This document shows, piece after piece, positions 8,658 to 18,237 of a stretch of DNA of 64,000 bases; position 1 is the first letter of the stretch, and every line of letters begins with the position of its first letter. The DNA lies in NCBI GenBank assembly GCA_963775275.1, contig CAVZII010000005.1, positions 2,294,001 to 2,358,000 of the forward strand, in the 5' to 3' direction. A model generated the notes under the pieces. The model ran no database searches, had not been told where the DNA came from, and worked only from the letters and a program-made list of their open reading frames with translations. Origin of the DNA: JANWHQ01 sp963775275. GTDB taxonomy: Bacteria; Pseudomonadota; Alphaproteobacteria; Caulobacterales; Caulobacteraceae. Made by a program: the position numbers and the translations under genes.

Positions 8658-9968
8658 ATGACCCTCGAGTCCTCGGCTCCTGGCCGGACGGCCAGGGGGC
8701 CCCTCCGGGATCGCGCCGTCTGGCGGCGGCGCTTCGAGGCGGTGCGCGGCGCGAGCCTGGAGCTGGCCGCGCCCCTGTCGGCGGAGGACCAGCAGGTCCA
8801 GTCCATGCCGGACGTCAGCCCGACCAAGTGGCACCTGGCGCACGTCACCTGGTTCTTCGAGACCTTCCTCGCGGCGCCGCACCTGGACGGCTACCGAACG
8901 CCGGATCCGGCCTTCGCCTATCTGTTCAACTCCTATTACGAGCAGGTGGGCGAGCGGCATCCCAGGCCCCAGCGGGGCCTCCTGTCCCGCCCCTCGCTCG
9001 ACGAGGTGCTGGCCTATCGCGCCCACGTGGACGCGGCCATGATCCGGCTGATCGAGACGGCGCCGGCCACGGATTGGGCCGGACTCGAGCCCCTGATCGA
9101 GCTCGGCCTGAACCACGAGGAGCAGCATCAGGAACTGATCCTGATGGACATCAAGCACGTGCTGTCGATGAACCCGCTGCGGCCTGCCTACCAAACGCCG
9201 CTCACCCGGGCGAAAGCCGGGACCGGCTTTCGCCGGGATGAGCGGGTTGAACTGAGCTGGATCGACTTCGACGGCGGCCTGGTGGAGATCGGCTGGAAGG
9301 GCCGGGGCTTCGCCTTCGACAACGAGGGGCCTCGCCACAGGGTCTGGCTCGAGCCCTTCTCGCTGGCGACGCGCCTTTCGACCTGTGGCGACTACCTCGC
9401 CTTCATCGAGGACGGCGGCTACGCCCGCGCCGAGCTATGGCTGTCGGACGGCTGGGCGACGATTGCAAGCGAGGGCTGGACCGCGCCGCTCTACTGGCGC
9501 CGGGCCGAGGAAGGCTGGCGCATCTTCACGCTCGAGGGCGAGCGGCCGATCGATCCGGCCGAGCCGGTCTGCCACCTCAGCTACTACGAGGCGGACGCCT
9601 TCGCCCGCTGGTCGCTCGCGCGCCTTCCATCCGAAGCGGAGTGGGAGACGGCCGCCGCCGGCGCGGCAAGCGGCGGCGAGGACCGGCCCGTGCGGCTGCA
9701 TCCCTCGCCTGCGGCCGCGCAGGGACTTGCCCAGCTGTCGGGTGAGCTCTGGCAATGGACCATGAGCCCCTATGTCGCCTATCCGCGCTACCGGCCGCCG
9801 CAAGGCGCGATCGGCGAGTACAATGGCAAGTTCATGTCCGGCCAGATGGTCCTGAGGGGCGGCGCCTGCATCACGCCCCAAGGCCACGCCCGGATCACCT
9901 ACCGCAACTTTTTCCCGCCGGACGCGCGCTGGGCCTTCTCGGGCGTTCGGCTGGCCCAAGATGCTTGA
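8658..9968 (+). CDS. egtB: Ergothioneine biosynthesis sulfoxide synthase EgtB
   Basis: A 436-residue non-haem iron enzyme that joins hercynine to a cysteine-type thiol donor with O2, the central step of ergothioneine synthesis. The N-terminal DinB-like domain holds the iron ligands: KWHLAHVTWFF (H59/H62 region) and LNHEEQHQELI with H153, H157 and E159. The C-terminal half is the FGE-sulfatase-like fold, from WIDFDGGLVEIG to RGGACITPQGHARITYRNFF. Residues about 181-196 are encoded by a palindromic repeat element, and the family normally has only a short linker there. The stop overlaps egtD by 8 bases, implying translational coupling. The domain identification is secure; the cysteine donor is not determinable here. 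Confidence 0.95.
   Translation: MTLESSAPGRTARGPLRDRAVWRRRFEAVRGASLELAAPLSAEDQQVQSMPDVSPTKWHLAHVTWFFETFLAAPHLDGYRTPDPAFAYLFNSYYEQVGERHPRPQRGLLSRPSLDEVLAYRAHVDAAMIRLIETAPATDWAGLEPLIELGLNHEEQHQELILMDIKHVLSMNPLRPAYQTPLTRAKAGTGFRRDERVELSWIDFDGGLVEIGWKGRGFAFDNEGPRHRVWLEPFSLATRLSTCGDYLAFIEDGGYARAELWLSDGWATIASEGWTAPLYWRRAEEGWRIFTLEGERPIDPAEPVCHLSYYEADAFARWSLARLPSEAEWETAAAGAASGGEDRPVRLHPSPAAAQGLAQLSGELWQWTMSPYVAYPRYRPPQGAIGEYNGKFMSGQMVLRGGACITPQGHARITYRNFFPPDARWAFSGVRLAQDA
9198..9245. repeat. Palindromic repeat element inside the egtB coding frame
   Basis: The arms at 9198-9220 and 9223-9245 match at 21 of 23 positions as reverse complements around a 2-base centre, with the core gcgaaagccgg. The sequence resembles extragenic palindromes of the type cccggcgaaagccggg. 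Here it lies in frame and encodes about 16 residues (PLTRAKAGTGFRRDER) in the linker between the DinB and sulfatase-like domains of EgtB. Confidence 0.85.
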
Positions 9969-10950
9969 TCTGGACATGCTCGATCTCGATTTCGCCCCCG
10001 AAGGCATCGCCTTCATCGACCACGCCGCGCGCGAGGAGAGCTTCCTCGAGGCGGCGCTGGAGGGCTTGTCGCGGCCCGCCAAGGCCATCCCCTGCCGCTT
10101 CCTCTATGACGAGGCGGGCTCGGCCCTGTTCGATCGGATCTGCGAGCTTGACGAGTACTATCCGACCCGCACGGAGACGGCGATCCTTCAGGCCTCGGCC
10201 GGCGAGATCGCCCGCCGCGTCGGGCCCGGGGCCGAGCTGATCGAGCTGGGCTCTGGCTCGAGCGTGAAGGTGCGCATCCTGCTGGACGCCATGGAGGCGC
10301 CGGCGGCCTATGTGGCCATCGACATCTCGCGCGAGCACCTGCGCCGGGCGGCCGAGGCTCTGGCGGCCGACTATCCGCAGGTGCGGGTGGCGGCGGTCTG
10401 CGCCGACTATTCGGGCGATTTTCCCTTGCCCGAGACCGGCGCCCCAGGGCGGCGGCTGGCGTTCTTCCCCGGATCGACGATCGGCAACCTCGAGCCGGAG
10501 GAGGCCATGGCCTTTCTCGAGGGGTGGGCGCGGCGCCTGGGCCCGGGCGCGGCCATGCTGATCGGCGTGGACCTGCGCAAGGACCGGGCCGTGCTCGAGG
10601 CCGCCTATGACGACGCCCAGGGCGTGACCGCGGCCTTCAGCCTGAACCTGCTCGCCCACGCCAACCGCGAGCTCGGCGCGGACTTCGACCTGAAGGGCTT
10701 CGTCCACGAGGCGCACTGGAACGAGGCGGCGGGGCGGGTCGAGATCCATCTGAGGAGCCTGAGGCGCCAGAGCGTGCGCCTGGGCGGCCGCGCCTTCGAC
10801 TTCGACGAAGGCGAGCGGGTGCATGTCGAGCATTCCTACAAGTACAGCGTCGAGGGGTTCGCTGCGTTGGCCCGGCGCGCGGGCTTCACCGCGACCGCCG
10901 TCTTCACCGACCCGGCGAAGCTGTTCAGCGTCCACTACCTTACGACCTGA
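9961..10950 (+). CDS. egtD: L-histidine N-alpha-methyltransferase EgtD
   Basis: A 329-residue SAM methyltransferase that trimethylates histidine to hercynine, the first step of ergothioneine synthesis. The SAM site IELGSGSSVKVRILLDAM lies near residues 93-110. CRFLYDEAGSALFDRICEL and DEYYPTRTETAIL are hallmark N-terminal motifs. FFPGSTIGNLEPEEA and LLAHANRELGADFD fit the histidine-binding half, and HVEHSYKYSVEGF is near the C-terminus. The ATG at 9961 overlaps the end of egtB by 8 bases. A transporter gene starts 5 bases after its stop. No egtA, egtC or egtE is visible, so C-S lysis and thiol supply must come from elsewhere in the genome. Confidence 0.95.
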   Translation: MLDLDMLDLDFAPEGIAFIDHAAREESFLEAALEGLSRPAKAIPCRFLYDEAGSALFDRICELDEYYPTRTETAILQASAGEIARRVGPGAELIELGSGSSVKVRILLDAMEAPAAYVAIDISREHLRRAAEALAADYPQVRVAAVCADYSGDFPLPETGAPGRRLAFFPGSTIGNLEPEEAMAFLEGWARRLGPGAAMLIGVDLRKDRAVLEAAYDDAQGVTAAFSLNLLAHANRELGADFDLKGFVHEAHWNEAAGRVEIHLRSLRRQSVRLGGRAFDFDEGERVHVEHSYKYSVEGFAALARRAGFTATAVFTDPAKLFSVHYLTT

Positions 10951-10955
10951 CGATC

Positions 10956-11733
10956 GTGGCGGGGGCGCCGATCATCGAGCTCGAGCACGTCCGCAAGGCG
11001 TTCGGCGAAGGCCGCCCTGCGGTCGACGGCGTGAGCCTGACGGTGGGGGCCGGCGCCTTCCTGGCCATCGTCGGCCAGTCCGGATCGGGCAAGACCACCA
11101 CGCTCAAGATGATCAACCGCCTGGTCGAGCCGGACTCAGGCCATGTGCGCGTGGAGGGCCGCCCCGTGGCCGAAGCCGCTCCATACGAACTGCGCCGGCG
11201 CATCGGCTACGTGTTCCAGGGGGTGGGCCTGTTCCCGCACCTGACCGTGGCCGAGAACATCGCCGTCACCCCGAGGCTCCTGGGCTGGCCGGAGGCCGAG
11301 GCTGCCGCGCGCGCGGCCGAGCTGCTGGACATGGTCGGCCTGCCCCGCGCCTATGCGGAGCGGACGCCGGACGCCCTTTCGGGCGGCGAGCGGCAGAGGG
11401 TCGGCGTGGCGCGCGCCATCGCCGCGCGCCCGCACATCGTGCTGATGGACGAGCCGTTCGGCGCGCTCGATCCCTTGACCCGCGATGGCCTCGGCCAGGC
11501 CTATCGGGCGCTGCACGACCAGCTCGGCCTGACCACCTTGATGGTCACCCACGACATGCAGGAGGCGATCCTCCTGGCCGACCGGATCGTGGTGATGAAG
11601 GCCGGACGCATCCTGGCCGACGGGACACCGCGCGGCCTGGCGGCCGATGAGCAGGACCCGGAGGTTCAGGCGCTGATAGAGACGCCGCGCCGCCAGGCTG
11701 AGCGCGTCGCCGCCCTGATGGACGGCGCCGTCC

Positions 11734-11741
<8 letters not shown>
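10956..11741 (+). CDS. ABC transporter ATP-binding protein, OpuCA/EgtV-like
   Basis: A 261-residue ATPase for an osmoprotectant-type importer. Walker A is GQSGSGKTT (residues 40-48). The Q-loop region is GYVFQGVGLFPHLTV, the signature is LSGGERQRVG (141-150), Walker B is IVLMDEPFGALD, and the switch His is in MVTHDMQEA. The start is GTG, 5 bases after the egtD stop. Unlike longer ProV/OpuCA proteins there is no CBS pair at the C-terminus; it ends soon after the ATPase core. It overlaps the permease gene by 8 bases. Its position behind egtBD suggests ergothioneine or hercynine as substrate; glycine betaine or choline is the alternative. Confidence 0.88.
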
Positions 11742-13284
<1,543 letters not shown>

Positions 13285-13300
13285 CGAGGAAGGACGGACC

Positions 13301-14164
13301 ATGACCCATCCCGCGATCAAGGGAGGCCGCGCGGCGGTGGTCACCGGCGCGGCGAGCGGCATCGGCCTGGCGGTCGCCAGGCGCCTGGCAGGCCTCGGCA
13401 TGAAGCTCGTGCTGGCGGACCTGGAAGGCGAGGCCCTGACCGGCGCCGCCGCCGAGGTGATCGCCGCGGCCCGGGGCGGCGCGTCGGACGTCTGCACCGT
13501 GCCGTGCGACGTCAGCCGGCTGGAGGACGTCATGCGGCTGAAGGACGAGGCCTTCGACGCCTTCGGCGACGTGGCGGTGGTGTTGAACAACGCCGGCGTC
13601 GGCGGCGGACTCGGCAAGCCCTGGGAGGCCTATGAGCGCTGGCGGCGGATCCTGGAGGTGAACCTCTGGGGCGTGATCAACGGCGTCCACGCCTTCGCCC
13701 CGGCCCTGATCGCCCAGGGCGCGCCGGCGGCGATCATCAACACCGGCTCCAAGCAGGGGATCACCAATCCGCCGGGCTCGGCCGCCTACAACGTCTCGAA
13801 GTCCGGCGTGAAGACGCTGACCGAGCAGCTTGCCTTCGAGCTTTCGACCGACGCGCCCTTCGTCTCGGCGCACCTGCTGGTCCCCGGCTTCACCTTCACC
13901 GGCATCGGCGGCGCGCGGACGCCCTCGGAGAAGCCGCCCGGCGCCTGGACCTCGGACCAGGTGGCGGACTTCATGCTCGAGGGGCTGGACCGCGGCGACT
14001 TCTACATCCTGTGCCCGGACAACATGGTGACGCGACAGATGGACGAGCGGCGCATGCAGTGGGCCATGGGCGACCTGATCGAGAACCGGCCGGCGCTGTC
14101 GCGCTGGCGGCCCGAGTTCAAGGACGCCTTCGAGGTCTTCATGGCGGAGACGACAAATGGCTGA
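13301..14164 (+). CDS. Short-chain dehydrogenase/reductase
   Basis: A 287-residue classical-like SDR. The cofactor motif is VVTGAASGIGLAVARRL at residues 14-30. LNNAGVGGGLG is the NNAG element, INTGSKQG carries the active-site Ser region, and SAAYNVSKSGVKTL has the YxxxK pair. The long C-terminal extension WTSDQVADFMLEGLDRGDFY and YILCPDNMVTRQMDERR is of the type seen in Calpha-dehydrogenases of lignin-dimer catabolism. It starts 16 bases after the transporter gene and overlaps the cupin gene by 8 bases. It may therefore be co-transcribed with either group. Substrate is unknown. Confidence 0.85.
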   Translation: MTHPAIKGGRAAVVTGAASGIGLAVARRLAGLGMKLVLADLEGEALTGAAAEVIAAARGGASDVCTVPCDVSRLEDVMRLKDEAFDAFGDVAVVLNNAGVGGGLGKPWEAYERWRRILEVNLWGVINGVHAFAPALIAQGAPAAIINTGSKQGITNPPGSAAYNVSKSGVKTLTEQLAFELSTDAPFVSAHLLVPGFTFTGIGGARTPSEKPPGAWTSDQVADFMLEGLDRGDFYILCPDNMVTRQMDERRMQWAMGDLIENRPALSRWRPEFKDAFEVFMAETTNG

Positions 14165-14654
14165 GCGCCCGGACTTCATCCGGCATTGGAGCGAGCTCGA
14201 AGGGCCGGACGAGTCTCACTATCCGGGCGACGAGGAGCTGCTGTCGATCGGCGCGCCGCTGGCGCGCCTGCTCGGCCTGACGAGGATCGGCATCCATCAC
14301 GAGCGGCTGCCGCCCGGGCGGCGCACCTCCTATCCGCACGCCGAGAGCGCCGAGGAGGAGTTCGCCTTCGTGCTCGAAGGCGAGCCGGACGTCTGGATCG
14401 ACGGGGAGCTGCACCGTCTTAAGCCCGGCGACGCGGTCGCCTTCCCGGCCGGGACAGGGATCTGCCACACCTTCCTGAACAACACCGCCGAAGAGGTGCG
14501 CCTGCTGGTGGTCGGCGAGAGGCCCAAGAGCGAGAACCGCATCCGCTATCCCCTGAATCAGGATCACGAGGCGACGCGCAAGGACCGATGGATCGATCCG
14601 CCGGTCCGCCCGCTGGGGCCCCACGACGGGCGCGCGCGCGCCGGCGGAGGTTGA
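14157..14654 (+). CDS. Cupin-domain protein
   Basis: A 165-residue single-cupin protein. The barrel motif 1 region is RTSYPHAESAEEEFAFVLEG, where family members usually show HxH...E. Motif 2 is VAFPAGTGICHTFLNNTAEE, with its His. The body GEPDVWIDGELHRLKPGDAV connects them. The first motif has a single clear His, so the metal site may be incomplete. The ATG is embedded in the end of the SDR gene (8-base overlap), indicating coupled translation. Cupins of this sort can be isomerases, dioxygenases or sensors; no specific function is assigned. Confidence 0.8.
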   Translation: MAERPDFIRHWSELEGPDESHYPGDEELLSIGAPLARLLGLTRIGIHHERLPPGRRTSYPHAESAEEEFAFVLEGEPDVWIDGELHRLKPGDAVAFPAGTGICHTFLNNTAEEVRLLVVGERPKSENRIRYPLNQDHEATRKDRWIDPPVRPLGPHDGRARAGGG

Positions 14655-14709
14655 CCGGGCGCGGCGCGCGCGCTTGGGATGGCGACGCACAACAGGGAGG
14701 GAGCCGGCC

Positions 14710-15126
14710 ATGGCCGAGGCGCGGATCAGGTCGCGGGAGGACTTGCAGCACTATCTCGACTGCTTCAACGGCAAGCGCTACGCCGAGCAGATCCAGTATT
14801 ACGCGCCGGACGTGGTCTACAAGGTCGGCGACCTGACGCTCACTTCGCCGCAGCAGATCGCGGATTTCTATGCGGACTTCCACCAGTACTGCAAAGAGTT
14901 CGTCGAGGTGGTCGACTTCGCGCTGGACGGCGACACCTGCGCCTGCTCGCTGCCGTCCTACTTCGAGCCCTTCCGTGACTACGAAAAGCACGGCCTGTCG
15001 TTCAAGGTGGGCGAGAACCGCCAGTTCGTCAGCTTCATCATCTACAAGCTGAAGGACGGCAAGATCTGGCGCATCCGCGTGGCCCGCTATCCGGGCCCGA
15101 TCAGCGACCTCAAGGGCGGCGATTGA
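14710..15126 (+). CDS. NTF2-like / SnoaL-fold protein
   Basis: A 138-residue protein of the NTF2-like alpha+beta fold. The opening SREDLQHYLDCFNGKRYAEQ and YYAPDVVYKVGDLTLTSPQQ, then ADFYADFHQYCKEFVEVVDF, follow the helix-helix-cone pattern. The C-terminal sheet includes RQFVSFIIYKLKDGKIWRIR. The start is the ATG at 14710 with a gggaggg ribosome site; an in-frame ATG at 14674 lacks one. NTF2-like folds serve as cofactor-free lyases, isomerases and hydratases, including gamma-formaldehyde lyases of lignin-dimer catabolism. It lies among oxidoreductase genes, but nothing in the sequence fixes its reaction. Confidence 0.75.
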   Translation: MAEARIRSREDLQHYLDCFNGKRYAEQIQYYAPDVVYKVGDLTLTSPQQIADFYADFHQYCKEFVEVVDFALDGDTCACSLPSYFEPFRDYEKHGLSFKVGENRQFVSFIIYKLKDGKIWRIRVARYPGPISDLKGGD

Positions 15127-15128
15127 GG

Positions 15129-15203
15129 ATGGCCTCCACGACCCGGCTCACCGAGCTCCTGCGCGCCTTCGACGTGGAAGGCGTCAAGGCGGCGCTGGGC
15201 TGA
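15129..15203 (+). pseudogene. 24-codon gene remnant or leader peptide
   Basis: Three bases after the NTF2-like gene, an ATG opens a short frame with clean protein-like composition (TTRLTELLRAFDVEGVKAAL) ending in TGA at 15201. A palindromic repeat begins right after it. It reads like the N-terminus of a longer helical protein that was truncated, possibly by insertion of the repeat. A genuine small peptide is the alternative. Confidence 0.35.
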
Positions 15204-15207
15204 TCTG

Positions 15208-15312
15208 GTCTTCCCCCTCAGGGGGAAGTCCGCCCGGAGGGCGGGAAGGGGGCTCAAGCGTGCGTCAGCTCCCTCAGTCGGCTTCGCCGACAGCTCCCCC
15301 GGAGAGGGAGCA
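15208..15312. repeat. GC-rich palindromic repeat between convergent genes
   Basis: A compound dyad. cttccccctcagggggaag at about 15211-15229 forms a tight hairpin. The stretch then runs cgcccggagggcgggaaggg, followed by cagtcggcttcgccgac, a second dyad, and a closing ccctctccggggg-type segment. It closely parallels the element at 39026-39146 in order and wording, so both belong to one repeat family. Its place between convergent genes suits bidirectional termination. Confidence 0.75.
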
Positions 15313-15321
15313 TTGGCCTGG

Positions 15322-16758
15322 TTACTCCGCCGCCTTCAGGCCGTCTTCGACGAGGTCCGCCGGGTCGAGGGTGTTGGTGAGCAGGCCCTGGCGCTTGAGG
15401 TAGCGCTGGATGCCGGGGCGCTTGCCGCCGAGGCCGGAGGCGCGGAAGGCGTCCGACTCCACCGCCCCGGCCGCGAAGGTCAGGAAGCAGTCCTGCAGCG
15501 AGACGTTGCCGGCGTCGATCCGCTCGCCGATCCGGCGGGCCTCCTCTTCCGTTCCGGCCATGACGGCGGCCGAGAGGCCGAAGGAGGTGTCGTTGGCGAG
15601 CGCGACCGCCTGGTCCTCGGTGCGATAGGCCATCACCGGCATGACCGGGCCGAAGGTCTCCTCGCGCATGACCTTCATCTCGTGGGTGACGCCCGTCAGC
15701 ACCGTGGCCTTCATGTAGAGCCCGCCGCCGAGGGTCAGCACCTCGCCCCCGGTCCGGACCCTCGCGCCCTTGTCCACGGCGTCCTCGAGGTGGTCGGCCA
15801 CGATCTCGGCCTGGCGGGCGAAGATGAAGGGCGAGAGCTGGCCCTTCAGCGGATCGGGATAGTTCAGCTCGACCTGCTCGGCCTTCTTCACGAGCTTGTC
15901 GACGAAGGCGTCGTGGACGCTTTCGTGCACATAGATCCGTTCGATGGAGAAGCAGACTTGGCCCGTGGAGGTGGCCGCGCCTCGCACCGCGGCGGTCGCG
16001 GCCTTGTCGAGGTCGGCGCTGGCCGTGATCACCAGGGGGTCCTTGCCGCCGAGCTCCAGCTCCACCGGGATCAGCCGTCGCGCGCAGGCCTCGGCGACCT
16101 TGCGGCCGTTCGTGACGCTGCCGGTGAAGGAGATCAGGTCGGCGTTGTCGACCACAGCCTGGCCGGTCTCGCCGTCGCCGAGAACCACGTCGAACACCTC
16201 GGCCAGCTCGGGGACCTCGCGCACCGTCTCCATCAGGGGCTTCGTGAACCGCGGCGTCACCTCCGAGGGCTTGAGCAGCACGGCGCAGCCCGCGAAGAGC
16301 GGCGGGATCACGTGCAGCATGGAGAGCATGGTCGGCGCGTTCCAGGGGCTGATCACCCCGACCAGGGGAAAGGGCTTGAGCACGCTGTCGTACCTGACGT
16401 GCGGCATGTTGGGCGACGTCCCCTGGCGGCGGGCCGCCTCGAAGGCCGCCGGCGCGCCGCGGGCGCCGCCATAGATCGCCCCCAGGATCATGTCCGGCGC
16501 GATCTGGGAGATCTGGCCGTAGCCGGTGTCGGCCGCGTCCGCGTCGATGATGTCCTGGCGGCGCTCGCGCACGACCTCGGCCCAGCGCTGCATGACCGCG
16601 ATGCGATGTTCGACCCCGGCGGCGGACCACTTCGGCTGGGCGGCGCGAAGGCGAGCGGCTGCCGCCGCGACGTCCTCGGCCGAAGCCGGGGTGATGTGCA
16701 GGTCGATCTCGCCCGTGCGCGGGTTGCGGACGGGCATGGCGTTGCGGATCGAAGACAT
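15322..16758 (-). CDS. NAD(P)-dependent aldehyde dehydrogenase
   Basis: A 478-residue ALDH superfamily enzyme that oxidises aldehydes to acids. VGVISPWNAPTMLSMLHVIP is the substrate-entrance and cofactor start. DLISFTGSVTNGRKVAEAC is the nucleotide site, ELELGGKDPLVI carries the general-base Glu, and TSTGQVCFSIERIYV the catalytic Cys. MREETFGPVMPVMAY is the C-terminal Glu motif. The start is ATG 16758; the open frame continues upstream but reads as low-quality Arg/Pro-rich shadow. A small gene lies directly upstream on the same strand. Nearby lignostilbene-type and NTF2-like genes make an aromatic aldehyde such as vanillin a reasonable guess, not a demonstration. Confidence 0.92.
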   Translation of the reverse strand: MSSIRNAMPVRNPRTGEIDLHITPASAEDVAAAAARLRAAQPKWSAAGVEHRIAVMQRWAEVVRERRQDIIDADAADTGYGQISQIAPDMILGAIYGGARGAPAAFEAARRQGTSPNMPHVRYDSVLKPFPLVGVISPWNAPTMLSMLHVIPPLFAGCAVLLKPSEVTPRFTKPLMETVREVPELAEVFDVVLGDGETGQAVVDNADLISFTGSVTNGRKVAEACARRLIPVELELGGKDPLVITASADLDKAATAAVRGAATSTGQVCFSIERIYVHESVHDAFVDKLVKKAEQVELNYPDPLKGQLSPFIFARQAEIVADHLEDAVDKGARVRTGGEVLTLGGGLYMKATVLTGVTHEMKVMREETFGPVMPVMAYRTEDQAVALANDTSFGLSAAVMAGTEEEARRIGERIDAGNVSLQDCFLTFAAGAVESDAFRASGLGGKRPGIQRYLKRQGLLTNTLDPADLVEDGLKAAE

Positions 16759-16783
16759 GGAAGGCGTCCTGAGTGTCGTGCGC

Positions 16784-17017
16784 TCAGCTTGGGGGGCCGC
16801 CCTTCGTGGAGACAACGCGGTCTTGTAGGGGCCGGCTCGCCGTTCCCGCCGGCGTGGGCTGGCCTTGCGCGGGCGTCCCCGGGTGGGCCCTGGGCTCGTA
16901 GGGCGGGGCGTTCGGCAGCATCTCGACAAGCACCGCGGTGAGCAGGGCGGAATCGTCCCGCAGCGGCGGCGGTTGACCGAAGACCGTCCGCCAGAGGGCC
17001 GCGAGCGCGTCGGACAT
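16784..17017 (-). CDS. Small hypothetical protein
   Basis: A 77-residue protein beginning MSDALAALWRTVFGQPPPL and continuing DDSALLTAVLVEMLPNAPPY. The first half looks like a conserved helix. The tail is Pro/Gly-rich and disordered. A strong aaggggga ribosome site lies 5 bases before the ATG. It ends 25 bases before the aldehyde dehydrogenase start on the same strand, so the two are probably co-transcribed. I do not recognise its family; no membrane segment or catalytic motif is visible. Confidence 0.6.
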   Translation of the reverse strand: MSDALAALWRTVFGQPPPLRDDSALLTAVLVEMLPNAPPYEPRAHPGTPAQGQPTPAGTASRPLQDRVVSTKGGPPS

Positions 17018-17121
17018 GGCGATCCCCCTTCCGCCGGACGTGGGGCCATGTTGCGCGGCCGCGTCGCGCGCTTCCAGGTTAAGATCGATTTACCTCAAGG
17101 ATATCAACAGCTTTTGTGATC

Positions 17122-18141
17122 TCAGGCGCGCCGGATGATCGCGATCGCGTTGCGCCAGAGCTCATAGGAGCGGCCGACGTCCTGGAGATTCGCAGTGATG
17201 AACGGATAGGCCAGCATGTGCCCCGCGCCGGTGGCGCGGCACTGTTCGATGATCTGCTCGGCGACCGAGGCGGGCGAGCCGGTGATGGTCTCGTCCGGTC
17301 CGAAGAACAGGCCCTGCGGCCGGGGCGGGGCATCCGGGGCCGCCGAGGGCGTGTGCGCATCGCCCTGGGGGCGGGCGCGGCCGAACAGGCCCAGCAGGCG
17401 CTCGGTCGCCGCCTCGCCCATGGCCTTGGCGGCCGCGTCGGTGTCGCCCACCAGGATCTGGCGGCGCAGCGCCAGTCGCTCGGGCCCCGAGGGCTTGCCG
17501 GCCGCGTCGGCCGCCGCCGCGTGGGCCTCGAACAGGGCTTTGGCCTCGGCGTTGGTCAGGAAGCCGGTGCAGGCGCCGTAGCCATGCCGGCCGGCCGTCG
17601 CGGCGGTCTCGGCCGAGACGCAGGTCATCCAGCCGCGCGGCGCCGGCTGCTGGACCGGGCGGGGCACGACCTGCAGGCCCTCGTAGGCGAAGAAGCGGCC
17701 CTTATGGCTGAAGCTCGGCTCGGCCAGGGCCCGCTCGATCACCTGGAGCGCCTCCTGGAACCGCGGGCGGACCTCGTCGGGCGGCATGCCGACGGCGCGC
17801 GTCTCCATCGGTCCGGCGCCGCTGGAGAAGCCCATCTCGAGGCGGCCGCCCGTGAGATGGTCGAGCATGCCGATCTCCTCGGCGACGCGCCACGGCTCGT
17901 AGAGGGGCAGGACCATGCCCATGGCGCCGAGCCTGAGGGTCTTCGTGCGGGTCGCGACGGCGGCGATCAGGAGGTTGGGCGAGGGGGTCATCCGGCCCGG
18001 GCCGAAATGGTGCTCGGAGAAGAAGATCCCTTCGAAGCCGATGTCCTCCAGGCGCGGCCACAGGTCCAGGTGCCAGGCGAAGGCGTCGGCTTCGGAAAGG
18101 CCGTAGGTCGGGAAGAACTCGAAGATCCAGGGCCTGATCAC
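17122..18141 (-). CDS. LLM-class flavin-dependent oxidoreductase
   Basis: A 339-residue luciferase-like monooxygenase with a TIM barrel that uses reduced FMN or F420-type flavin. Landmarks are EFFPTYGLSEADAFAWH, LEDIGFEGIFFSEHHFGPG with the barrel EHH motif, LLIAAVATRTKTLRLGAMG, and VAEEIGMLDHLTGGRLEMGF, the usual flavin-binding segment. The C-terminal VGDTDAAAKAMGEAATERLL and GSPASVAEQIIEQ are also typical. It is divergent from the carotenoid-oxygenase gene across a 96-base gap that must hold both promoters. A monooxygenase fits the catabolic block, but the substrate is unknown. Confidence 0.9.
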   Translation of the reverse strand: MIRPWIFEFFPTYGLSEADAFAWHLDLWPRLEDIGFEGIFFSEHHFGPGRMTPSPNLLIAAVATRTKTLRLGAMGMVLPLYEPWRVAEEIGMLDHLTGGRLEMGFSSGAGPMETRAVGMPPDEVRPRFQEALQVIERALAEPSFSHKGRFFAYEGLQVVPRPVQQPAPRGWMTCVSAETAATAGRHGYGACTGFLTNAEAKALFEAHAAAADAAGKPSGPERLALRRQILVGDTDAAAKAMGEAATERLLGLFGRARPQGDAHTPSAAPDAPPRPQGLFFGPDETITGSPASVAEQIIEQCRATGAGHMLAYPFITANLQDVGRSYELWRNAIAIIRRA

Positions 18142-18237
18142 GGCGTCCTCCAGCTCGTTGATTTCTCATTGAAGGCGGATGAGGATGGGCCGATCAAGCG
18201 CGGCGCCCGAAATGGCGAGCGATGGGAGGACCGGACC

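Noticed and set aside
17116..18237. A 374-residue N-terminal extension of the carotenoid oxygenase
   Set aside because: It is antisense to the conserved flavin oxidoreductase, has shadow-like composition, and a well-placed ribosome site supports the ATG at 18238.
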